From NCBI RefSeq assembly GCF_021155765.1, contig NC_060114.1, forward strand, positions 16,563,501-16,627,500: 64,000 nt of DNA, written 5' to 3'. The position numbers were made by a program, and so were the translations under genes. This DNA comes from Diprion similis. Taxonomy: Eukaryota; Arthropoda; Insecta; Hymenoptera; Diprionidae. Shown piece after piece: positions 53,601-64,000 of the stretch (positions within the stretch are counted from its first letter, which is position 1; each line of letters begins with the position of its first letter). A model generated the notes under the pieces. The model was not told the DNA's origin. It saw only the letters and a program-made list of their open reading frames with translations, and made no database searches.

Positions 53601-55980
53601 ATTGATCACTGGTATAATGTGCCTGAACTTGTTCTCGACAGTATTATGTCCTTGGCGTAGTACGCATAATGCTTTTATTATACTTTTCTCGAGATTGATG
53701 AAAAAATCTTTCCCTTTATGAAAGAAGTTCAACCGAGTACACGAGAAAGAGGATTTTTTAATACTAAGATCTGTGAATCGAGATATTTTGTTCATGGTCG
53801 TGAATGGGAATGAGTCGAAGCAAGCAAGTTTGCGCATTTTTGTCTTCTTTTCTTTTCACTGCAATTCTTTAAGTCAAGTTTTTCTGCAGCTGTTGACGTG
53901 GACGAAAATTCCAAGCTCTCTTGGAACCGGTTTTTTTTTTCTTGACTCGCGGCTGCATGGACATATCTCGAAGATCTTTTTCTGCATGCTTACCTTGTTT
54001 TAGGTACTCGCCGATATAACGGTTGACCTTGTGAATAATCGTTTCTCTATTTCTAGCATCAATATCACACGAAAATAGACGATCTTATCGAGAAGACGTC
54101 GGCCGGTATGAATCAAGGAATGATTAATAAACTAGTTTCAGTATTAGAAGCAACGTTATCCAAACTCTCACGATACGATGAAGGATCGTTGATTGGTTCA
54201 ATTCTGAGCCTGGCGGTAATGATTTTCCTATATTAGTATAATGAGAAAACAAAAGTCACGTCTGGCATCCGCCGCGCATTCAAAGATGTCTTATTCATCT
54301 GTTTACACGGCTTCCTCTTCCTTCTGTGTAACCAATAACGCGTAAAATTTTATTTCCCAGAAGGTATCCGGTAGCGGGAAAGAAAATGGTCAGGCTTACG
54401 TGAATTTCACTAGAAATTGCATGGATCAAATCCGAAGCAAAGTTATAGACGAACTTTGGATACTTATCTTCTTTGAGGTAAATCGACTTAACACTAAAAC
54501 TTTTTATACTCTAATAAATTAATCATCTTAACAACCATTAAATTGTACGAGAATTTCTTTCATACCGAGCACAATTTAATGGGGTTCACATTGAATGTAA
54601 ATTACCAACCAAATATTCTTACATTATTTTTATTTATTTTTTTATTGGTCATCGCTCGAACTTTTTAAACATTATCGTGAAAATTGTTTGAAGAAAATAA
54701 TTCCCAATCGCAAGACTGGCGCAGAAAGAGGAGAAAAAAAAAAAAATGTGCACATTTTTTTTCAGTGAAAATTTAAAGATCTTTCTTGATTTGCATAATG
54801 TTTATTTCAGCAATGGTACACCGCGCAAATTCAGATGCTGTGCAATTGGCTGTCGGAAAGGCTTGATCATAGTCTGCATTTGTACCAGTGCACGTGTCTA
54901 GCTCATATTGTTAAAAAAATATACTCCGACTTTGAGTTGCAGGGAGTCATGGAGGACAAACTTAACTCAAAGACATATCAAACTATATTTCAGCGAATGC
55001 AAACCGAGGAAGCAACTTGTGCCTTAACCATGTCCGCTCAGAACGAAGAGTGAGTGTTTTTAAGGTTAACTAGATTGAAACAATTGAAAGAAACGTCGTA
55101 TGTTTCGCGGGACGACCGCCAGGTGTCGTCTTATTATCACAGGCGAAGACGAGGTCCGAATTGTTTAAAGTTTAGCATTAGAAGCAGTTCTTTCACAACA
55201 TTCACACAGCGTATGTCAAATAGGGATGTTCGATCTTCTATAATTAATCGATCTCTGGGTCGATTCGGAATCGGATGTTTGTACGGCACATGGCCTATAA
55301 GGCCAATACCTAATGGTTAAAAACAAAAAAAAAAAAATCCGATTTTTGAGAATCGATTCTACTAAAAATTGAATGGGAAAAAATCGATCTTGTTGAACTC
55401 GGTCTTTTCATATTACGTGTCCCAAACAGCCAAACTTCAAATCAAGCGAATGATCGAAATCTCAAGTGAAGCGAATAATCAAAATCCTAACCTCAATCTC
55501 TACCGTTTACTCTTTGCTCTAGTTATTCTTTGTTCTAAGCGTTCTCGCACTCTAATATTTTCACGTGTCTCGGTTTTTTCACATTTTTCTCTATCTTATT
55601 ACCTCAGAACCAAACAAAAAAAGAATCGATTCCAGCATATAAGAATCGATTCTCTCGAAAATCGTAGATTGAAGAATCGATAAAAAAGATCGATTTTTCT
55701 CGCTAAAAAGATCGATTCTTCTGAAGATCGATTCAGAATCGAACATCCCTAATTTCAAACGTCTTATTGCAGAGGATTTTCGGAAAACGGAAACGACGAC
55801 GATACCGACAGGCCCAAAGCGAAGGTGACTGTCGTCGAGACTGTGGCCGGAGATGACGCCAATTACGTGTCGAACATAACCAACGTGACGTCGAACGTTG
55901 TAGGTAAAGTTGGGAGCATGTTTGGCAAGGGCATCGGAGGCCTCTCCACGAAATTTGGCGGCGCGAGCAGCTGGTTTTAG
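47637..55980 (+). CDS. Cadps: Calcium-dependent secretion activator (CAPS)
   Basis: Fourteen coding exons join in phase to 1405 residues: 47637-48089, 48678-48845, 49541-50032, 50129-50535, 50633-51097, 51173-51532, 51691-51930, 52016-52316, 52748-52904, 53120-53571, 54057-54215, 54361-54477, 54811-55049, 55773-55980. [14 protein letters not shown] matches the family start and is followed by His/Gly/Ser-rich sequence, then the conserved [22 protein letters not shown]2-like region contains [16 protein letters not shown] domain (about 585-695) starts [20 protein letters not shown]. The MUN/MHD half includes [36 protein letters not shown] and [22 protein letters not shown] primes dense-core vesicles by binding PI(4,5)P2 and syntaxin. 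The C-terminal exon adds a Gly/Ser/Phe-rich tail ending SSWF. The 51931-52015 intron has a GC donor. Of the two long introns, 52317-52747 has an unexplained open stretch and 55050-55772 holds a hAT-like MITE. Confidence 0.97.
55221..55751. mobile_element. Non-autonomous hAT-like MITE in the last CAPS intron
   Basis: The element begins TAGGGATGTTCGAT and ends with its exact reverse complement ATCGAACATCCCTA (14-bp terminal inverted repeats). It is flanked by 8-bp near-identical sequences, ATGTCAAA (55213-55220) and ATTTCAAA (55752-55759), matching at 7 of 8. TIRs of this kind with an 8-bp duplication are typical of hAT elements. The interior carries many ATCGATT motifs near the right end and no transposase. 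It lies 21 bp upstream of the last CAPS exon (55773). Confidence 0.85.
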
Positions 55981-56858
55981 CTGCGTAAGCCTTTAGGCAC
56001 ACGCATTAGCGCCGATCGACACGACATACGCACGCACTCTGATAACACGTACCTACTCGTACACGTTGAACCTACGCCTCGATCAATCATTCGATAGGCA
56101 TTGTTTCATGACGTTGGTTTCAAATACCGGAGTTTCGTTGACGAAAATTTTATTGATAGTTTAATAAACGATGGAGTCAAGTAGAACGAAGAATCGAGGA
56201 AAAATGATACTAAAATACTTATTATACGCATAAATTATTATATTATATTATATAATAGGTTCGTAGATTTTAATTTATTTATATATATATATACGATATT
56301 GTTATCCAAACTTTTTAGCGTTGTAACGTCTTATATATTATGATTATCGATATAATTTTGGGTCTCGTTTATTATATAGATTGGATGATTTAACGTGAAT
56401 TTCGTTGAATTCTGATTTAATCGAATAATGTGAAATTTAATTCAGGCTTAACGTGTGGACAGTTTCTTTACTTTCTTTCGTCAACTCGTCACAACGGAAA
56501 TAGTTCTCAAACATACTGATAAAAATAATTACTAAAAATACCTACATTTATAGGCCAGTGAATATTATGTGTAAATAATTTTCTCGTTATTATTTCAATT
56601 ATAAATATCGTACGAAATCAGAAATGCAGGTGAAATTTCAGTGACGATTTACTCCAGTCATTTACGTTACACACTCACAACTATCGTCAACGATAAATTA
56701 TAAAATAATATGTTACATACCTAATTGGGAGAGAAAAATTAGGGCCTAGCTACAACGAGGTGCAATGAAATAATTCTCCGGAAATATATTATATCGAATG
56801 AAATGACGATGAAGCGAAGTAAAATATGATATATATATATGTATATACACACATATAC

Positions 56859-56903
<45 letters not shown>

Positions 56904-57528
56904 TTATTTAAATAAGTAATAAAATAGATTACGGTGATACGTAGTCGTGTGTAATTATTTAAAGTTAATTGATTTACATCGGTATTATTGTATACACGAA
57001 CACAAATATCTGTTCGAATAATGAAAAACAAGAGCAAAACAACACACAAGTCGAAGAATTAATTATTATCGATACGATATACATAAACCGCATAGTACAC
57101 GAATTTATATAGATTATAATATTGTTGATTATCGTATTACAATAACTTTACGTACGCAGAGACGCAGACACACAGACACACACAAACACACGTTCACGCA
57201 CATATTTCCATGTAACATAGGTGAATATTTTTACCCATCAAATTTTTTTAGCATTCGTTTTCAACGATCAAATCTTACCACTTGCATTCCCTTGCGAAAC
57301 TTATAGATTTAAATTCGATTGATTTCCAATTAGATGGTCTAATATGCATAATAGCTTACCACTTTAATGATACACATACACACACATATATACATACATA
57401 TGTAAACATAGGTACGAATTGGTGAGTTTAAATCTGATACGAGGAATCCTAGCGAATTGTCCGAACTTCGCCGTAAATAATTTGTATAGACTAAATATGA
57501 TCTAAATAATTAGATACTATATATATAT

Positions 57529-57567
<39 letters not shown>

Positions 57568-60435
57568 GTTGATAATATCTTCTTCGCTACTTAGTAGTAA
57601 TTAATCTACAATCTTACGACATTAAATTTCTATACACATAATGTTGAACTAATGAATGAGAATAGTGTGCTGGAAAAAAGAAAAAGTGCACTGATGGTTA
57701 ATTCTAGAATGACGCGCAAGAGATGGAAAGCGTATATAGTAAAGAAATCTATATACGTTAAAGAAAATATAAAGGAAAATTCTATTTATTCTTCGAAATT
57801 TCATTATATTTATTCTACGGGTCTTTCGGAAGTATCAAGCTACATACGATTCATTATTTAATTTATGATATAAATACATGGGAATTGATATGAATATTTT
57901 ATTTAAATATGCACGTATAATCGAGTTGTGTGTATTTTGAGTATTGCTCATTGTTATTATTATTGTTATTGAATCGTTTCGATTGAAGGCTTGAATCGAG
58001 GCTGAAAATGGAGACAGAATTAAAATGAAAAGTATAACGTGAAAATAAATGAAAAATTATTCCGAGATTCACTTTTTTGGCAATGGCCAGTGTCTGGCGA
58101 TGGATGAACGCTCGCGTTTCTTTGGACTTTACCTAAACCGGAACATAAATAATAATAGTAAAGAAATAAGCAACAAAGAAATAATATTCAGTAATAATTA
58201 ATCTATTATCAAAAAGATGATTAAAAAGTTATATAAAATCTATAACAGTTATTATTTATTGTAAAAGCGTATATTGTATTGTATTTAATTTCTCTTTACG
58301 TTATCATATTATATTATAATTATCACACGATGACCGTTAACGATTAGTGAGATGAAAAAAAAAAAGAAAAAAGAAAAAGAAAATGAAAGAGAAAGAAAAG
58401 AAAATAATAATGACAACAATAATTCGTTATATTATATCAATCTTATAAAATTATATTCTATCTTTAGATAATTATCACGAGAGTATATTATGTAGATGAA
58501 GAATTACGTTGAAAATTCTTAAATAGCGGCTTGAACTAAAGATATGATTAAAAATGGCCGAAAGTATATACTTAGTACCGTCATAATGTGTCAGGATATA
58601 TTGTACTCGCAATTCAATTGACCCATTGAAAGTTTTTCAACCTTTCGGCATGTATAGTTGACTCTGAATAATATATTTTGATTGCGCATGCAGTGATAAT
58701 AATAATAATAATAACAACAACAACAACAATAATAATATTAATAATCATAATCATAACAACAAAAAAAAAACAACAACAACAACAATAATGATAATAATGA
58801 TAATCGCGTTCGTGCAACTTATATACAGCTATTATATCTATATCAAAGAAGAAAATGCCGCGCGGTTATAATACCTTAGATCGAATAAAGAAAAAGTATG
58901 TTGCAGCAGAGGACTAGTTAGGGGTACTTTACAATTTACATAGCTAATGTTCTATCCTAATTCTATTTAACTTCGTCTATCAACTGTTGTTCCCTCTATC
59001 GTTAATGAAAATCAGTCGAAGCGCTGGGGAAAAAAATTAAAAAAAAAAAAAAGAAAGAAAAGAAATGATAATAAAACGTGATTAAATAAACGAATGAAAA
59101 AAAAAAAAAATAAATAAATATATTAATGATGATAATGATTAAAGAAATTCAATTTTTCTCCGCTTTTACTTAATTCCTTGTCTTTATTATATACATAATA
59201 TACTACGACGTTGTGCACAACGCATGTAAACATACATATTATAGGTAGTTATATATATATATATATATATAAAGTATATAATATATCGCTGATTATTATA
59301 CACATCGCAATTAATTTATTCAATTTATTGACGCATCGCGCTAATTCTCTCGTTATATATATATATATTTAAATCATACCGATAATGATAATAATGATAC
59401 AATACGCGTATAATTGATAATGGATTATGCATATAGTTAATCTACTATGATAGTCGAGTAATATTTTGTTAGAAGAAAATTTGGAGTACTTGAGAAAGTT
59501 CGTAATATAATACATATGTCAGAGAGTGTTGAATTTATGTAAATAAATATTATAAAAATGCATTTTAATGTCAATAATTTCTAATACGCAAAATGCACAC
59601 TTTAGTATTTGTATTTTCACCGCGGATTAGTACCCATTGATATATTCAATCGCACTGTTTGATCACTCTCATTTTTTGCTTATATTATTGAAAAAAAAAA
59701 AACTAAATCAAGCCCACAATTTACTCAGATTTTTTGCCCGTTAAAATTGAATGTTGATAAAATTTACGAGGCTGGTGCCATCTCTGACGGCAAATGCTGA
59801 ATTATTATAGTTCATCAACTTGTAACGTGAGATCGGTAGTCGTCCAAAGATGATCAGTTTGTTACACTGAGAGCAAATTATACGTATATAACTATAAATT
59901 AACGCGTTACATATGACAGAAATCCAAAGTACAGTATTTTTCAGGGTAAAGTTTGCCCACGGAAATTAGTTACAGACTAATATAATATCCAGTGCTTACC
60001 TCGTTTGAACGAAGAAAAATCAAAGCTGTTTGCAACTGGTTGAGAATCACCGTATCTCGCGGATGCCTCGACAGCGTGAATTCGAAATGCGCGCGTCGAG
60101 CATCGGACGGTGATTGGTAGTTGCGAAATCAGCCGGAAAAACTGACCAATCAGAGAGACGATTGAAGCTACTCCGCGCCCTAAGCGCCGAACGTCATCGC
60201 GACACAAAAATTGGTTGTCTGCTTTTCGACGCCCTTGACTCTTTCATCTCACTTTCTGACCCGACAACTTACGAGGATACATAACTAAAAATTCATATTC
60301 AAATCCAACTTGATTAGTCGAACGTCTTCGCGGCGGACAATCGACGAATAAATATCGCAGTGGGTCCGTCTCTTGGCTAGGAATCGACAGTAACTCGTTC
60401 TCCATCTCCTTCTTTGTCTATCTCTCGCTAACGCC
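55981..60435. other. CAPS 3' flank and Pdhb upstream region
   Basis: No supportable coding exon. A candidate CAPS poly(A) signal AATAAA is at 56163-56168. AT-rich simple repeats follow: (TA)n at 56861-56898, TA-rich sequence at 57520-57570, mixed AAT/CAA triplets at 58697-58800 and poly-A runs near 59040 and 59098-59110. From about 60000 the base composition becomes more CG-rich, marking the Pdhb promoter. Confidence 0.6.
60100..60435 (+). promoter_or_regulatory. Probable Pdhb promoter with CCAAT boxes
   Basis: Three CCAAT boxes within about 105 bp, ATTGG at 60113-60117, CCAAT at 60146-60150 and ATTGG at 60210-60214, plus an ETS-like CCGGAA at 60133-60138. All lie 220-325 bp upstream of the Pdhb start codon. 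CCAAT plus ETS sites are common in promoters of nuclear genes for mitochondrial proteins. The transcription start itself is not visible. Confidence 0.5.
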
Positions 60436-61752
60436 ATGCTCACGGTAATAAAACCTGCCAAATATTATTTCCGATTTGTCTATCAACTTTGCGACGAATA
60501 TTGTATCAATATTTTTAATCCTTACAGTCAGTTGTACGGGGAATATCGAGGCGCTCATTTTCAACCTCAAAATGGGCCGCGGCACAGCAGGTAAGCCTCA
60601 ATAAGCCACGTTCAAAATTCTGACATAACCTGCTAGGCTTACTGCTACATCTTCTGCTACACGAATCTATTTCCTGAATCGATTCATTCACGGGAATTAT
60701 TGGACGCAATTTATTACGCTAGTGGCTCGAAATTGCGTAGTTTTTTTTCTCTCGTTCTTCTTACGAATCGAAGTAGGACTAGATTAAAAAAAAACACTGT
60801 TACATTATTTCTGTCCCACGCGTATTAACAGATGGATGTTATTTGAAGGTCAATAGAGGTCAATCGATATGCATCGACTATGCAGTTTTCATTTCGTTTT
60901 CAGCTCTTTTTTTATTCTCTGTTATGCAATTGGCGTCGGCTTTTACTCAGATCCGAGATTCTAGAGATTTAAGGCTGATGGGGCTCGAGGCGTTAGTCTA
61001 GAAAATCGATCGGTTTTCACAGGAATTTAAAAATAGTCACGATCTCGTGATTTACCTATTTTTACGTAATTCCAGAAAGAATAAATTTTAACAGTTTTAT
61101 TTTGTGTGTGTTTCCGGTTTTTTTTTTTTAAATTAATTAACACACGAGAGTGTATTTTTTTAATTTCATTCTACGTTTAACTGATCGTATTTCCATTTTA
61201 ACGGGTATTAACGATCACGAATTAAGATTTCGAAAATAGTTTTAAAATTACGGAAGTTACGTATGCGTCGTACTCAATGACGTCATAACGTTCGAAAACT
61301 AAATTCGAATGCTTGTAAGCATCAAGCTTGGGCTTGACTTTTCACACAGAAATGCACGGATATTTGAATTTGAACACGTCGTGAATACCGAATAGAAATT
61401 AATTGACTGATAATTTATTGTAAATTTTTAAGTTTTCAACTCGAAATAACCAAATAACTCTTTTTCGAAATAACCCACATTTTGCCACCTTTTCTACGGA
61501 AATCTTGTAACAATTTGTCGTATGTGATAAAAATTTGGAGAATGAATTCCCACCATAAATGGCTTTTCAAGTCAATTATTTATACTTATGTATACCGAAG
61601 TGCAATCGTGTTTTTGAAACAAATTCTTTAAGTTAGAAAAAATCATGGATCACTCATTTTGAAATCTTCAACATGGACGAAATTTTTTCAACATTTCAGC
61701 CTGCTTTGATTCATATTTCTGCCTCGAACAACAAATCTGTTCTAAAACTTGT

Positions 61753-61792
<40 letters not shown>

Positions 61793-63094
61793 ATAAATCA
61801 TCTCTGAAAATATAAATTGATTTCCTCCTTTTCCCTCCTCGCCTTTCTCTCACACAGCTTCCCGGTTCTTCCAATTATTAGTCCGGTTCACCGATCCGAT
61901 TTCCGTTCGTTCAGTTTATGCTGAAATTCGGGTTTTGTAGATGACCGTAAGAGACGCGCTGAACTCTGCGCTGGACGAGGAGATGGAGAGAGATGAGAGA
62001 GTATTTTTGCTCGGGGAAGAAGTGGCGATGTACGACGGAGCGTACAAGGTGTCTAGGGGGCTGTGGAAGAAGTACGGCGACAAACGAGTCATTGACACAC
62101 CGATTACAGAAATCGGATTTGCCGGAGTAGCCGTTGGAGCTGCGATGGTAAAAATTGACTTCGAACCACCACCAGCGGTACAGTTTGATCTCAAAAAACT
62201 GCCGAGACTAATCCTTCGTCGTCTTGCAGGCTGGGCTTCGACCGATCTGCGAATTTATGACCTTCAATTTCTCCATGCAAGCCATAGACCACGTGATTAA
62301 TTCTGCGGCAAAAACATTCTACATGTCTGCTGGACAAATAAACATCCCAATGGTGTTCAGAGGCCCGAATGGTGCAGCCGCTGGTGTCGCCGCGCAACAT
62401 TCTCAGTGCTACGGAGCCTGGTACAGTCACTGTCCAGGTCTGAAAGTCGTATCTCCGTACAACAGCGAAGACGCGAAAGGATTGTTGAAGGCAGCTATTC
62501 GGGATCCGGATCCAGTCGTCGTCCTGGAAAACGAGCTGCTCTACGGAGTCCAGTATCCGATGTCAGACGAGGCTTTGTCCAAAGACTTTGTACTGCCGAT
62601 CGGTAAGGCTAAGATCGAACGGACCGGAAACCATGTTACGATAGTCGCGCATTCCATGGCCGTTCAAAATGCTCTTGAAGGAGCGAACGAGCTTGCCGGT
62701 CAAGGAATAGAGGCCGAAGTTATAAATCTGAGATCGCTCAGGCCGTTGGACATAAACACGATCATACAATCGGTGGTAAAAACTCATCATTTGATCACCG
62801 TTGAACAAGGATGGCCTCATTGCGGTATCGGGGCTGAAGTTGCAGCCAGAATTATGGAGAGTGAGTAAATCCATCTGGCATTTGTTGCAAGGAGTTTTCT
62901 CTGACGATCCCAATTCTCTTACCGATAATGGTCAATTTTCAGGTGAGGCGTTTTATCACTTGGACGCTCCTGTCATTCGACTAGCAGCGGTCGACTGTCC
63001 CTTGCCTTACACCAAGTCGCTGGAGGCTGCCTCGCTGCCACAAACACCCGACGTAGTTAACACAGTGAAGAAAATACTCGGCGTGGCGCAGTAA
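60436..63094 (+). CDS. Pdhb: Pyruvate dehydrogenase E1 component, beta subunit, mitochondrial
   Basis: Five coding exons, 60436-60444, 60528-60590, 61941-62147, 62230-62860 and 62943-63094, join in phase to 353 residues, close to the usual length of about 360. The first two exons encode a mitochondrial presequence rich in Arg/Ser with no acidic residues ([20 protein letters not shown]). The mature chain opens [19 protein letters not shown], followed by [21 protein letters not shown] and the [19 protein letters not shown] segment. Further on come [17 protein letters not shown] and the C-terminal transketolase domain with [12 protein letters not shown] and the [14 protein letters not shown] region. 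With the alpha subunit it decarboxylates pyruvate using thiamine diphosphate in the matrix, feeding acetyl-CoA into the TCA cycle. The nine-base first exon rests on phase, context and the presequence it completes. The 1.35-kb intron 60591-61940 carries a CRE palindrome (61278-61285) and an A46 tract. All conserved blocks expected are present. Confidence 0.97.
61754..61799 (+). repeat. Pdhb: Poly-A tract (46 bases) in the Pdhb intron
   Basis: Uninterrupted run of 46 A about 140 bp before the acceptor of exon 3. No retrogene or element body was recognised upstream and no target duplication was found, so it is listed as a simple homopolymer. Confidence 0.9.
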
Positions 63095-64000
63095 CATTGT
63101 AGCGACAGTTTAGACCCTCTAGTTACCTATTTATCACCCCTCCTTTCGCAGACCTCGTCCTTCTCGCGAATTATTATGCATCCCTCTGCTCCCATTCCTC
63201 GCCTCCCTTCCCACTCTCCCTCACCTTCGTATCTCGCGAAAGAGCGCGTTGAATATTGAGAGTTGAAAGGAATGTACACCGATATGCGTACTCAGATGTA
63301 ATTAATAACCGCCTCAAGATCAAGTACAAAGCAAAACTTGAGGTGGTCAGAAATAGTAAGAAAAAGAGAAACTAAATTATAGAAACTCGTTACACTCGCG
63401 GTGGCGTATGAAACGTACGGAACATTTTTCGACGTTGCCATTTTCCTTATAAGCTGGTCTTTAAGGCTGAGGATATAATCCTTATGCAAGTGAAATGAGG
63501 ATGAAGAAATTAATAGAGAAAAGAAAGATACGTACAAAGAAAAAACGCTGATTACTATTATCGTCTTTATTGTTGATACCGTTATGAATAAAATTCTTAT
63601 TGTCAACGGTAGCTGACGAATGGAAACGAAATTTTCAATTTTTTCAACTAACAACGAGTTGATGTTGTAACAAACGCTATTAGTACAGTAGATATTGTAC
63701 ATGTACATATACACACCTATATAGTTATAAAGTGAAACTAAACTAAAATGAAAAAAAAGGTGAAAAGAAAACAGTTCTTTTCCTCGTATTGAATACCGAT
63801 ACATACGTAATTTTTGCAGTATACGCTTGATTTTCTTTCGTCAAATGTAGCTCGTTACATTATATGTATACTTTGGACTGTATGTATTAATACACTCATA
63901 GGTATGTCGATAGCTGTGTATCATTGCGGAAGGATTGATTTGAATTTTTCAAATTCTCTTCCAAAAGTCTTTAATTGCAAGTTTTGTGATCAAGAGGAGG
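63095..64000 (+). other. Pdhb: Pdhb 3' flank
   Basis: Pyrimidine-rich sequence directly after the stop (63120-63235), then AT-rich sequence with a candidate poly(A) signal AATAAA at 63588-63593. No further gene was recognised up to the window end. Confidence 0.5.

Noticed and set aside
61754-61799. A46 run considered as the tail of a retrotransposed copy
   Set aside because: No element body, no retrogene similarity and no flanking duplication upstream; treated as a homopolymer.

Overview
This window is 64 kb of nuclear DNA from an insect, most likely a hymenopteran (sawfly or wasp grade). The evidence is the insect-type protein sequences, mostly short introns with GT-AG borders, very AT-rich noncoding DNA with many CpG dinucleotides, and abundant simple repeats. 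The order assignment is inference; assignment to an insect is well supported by the proteins. No prokaryotic, phage or viral genes were seen.

Layout, left to right: (1) minus strand, 615-3888, MIER1, a chromatin co-repressor with ELM2 and SANT domains, whose first coding exon is not securely placed; (2) plus strand, 7471-10395, a complete SNX9/18/33-type sorting nexin (fly SH3PX1); (3) minus strand, 17906-28194, complete calcium/calmodulin-dependent protein kinase I with a 72-nt in-frame optional exon; (4) minus strand, 35060-37518, a two-exon beta-1,3-galactosyltransferase-like GT31 enzyme; (5) plus strand, 47637-55980, complete calcium-dependent secretion activator (CAPS/Cadps) in 14 coding exons, one intron using a GC donor; (6) plus strand, 60436-63094, pyruvate dehydrogenase E1 beta with its mitochondrial presequence split over tiny 5' exons. 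I rebuilt the exon joins by hand, and codon phase is consistent at every junction given.

The genes do not form an operon or a shared pathway. MIER1 and the sorting nexin are head to head across about 3.5 kb that carries a perfect CRE palindrome. CaMKI and CAPS both act in calcium signalling or secretion, but their proximity may be chance.

The spaces between genes are UTR or intergenic DNA rich in homopolymers (a C34 tract, an A46 tract), (TA)n, (ATT)n, (TG)n and a 105-bp (GA)n. Several unannotated foldback or MITE-like elements stand out: a 737-bp near-palindrome at 43352-44088, a 531-bp hAT-like MITE with an 8-bp target duplication inside a CAPS intron (55221-55751), and smaller foldbacks at 20021-20178, 37038-37197 and about 13535-13770. 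No wholly new multi-gene system is visible; the most interesting items are these elements and the CaMKI optional exon.
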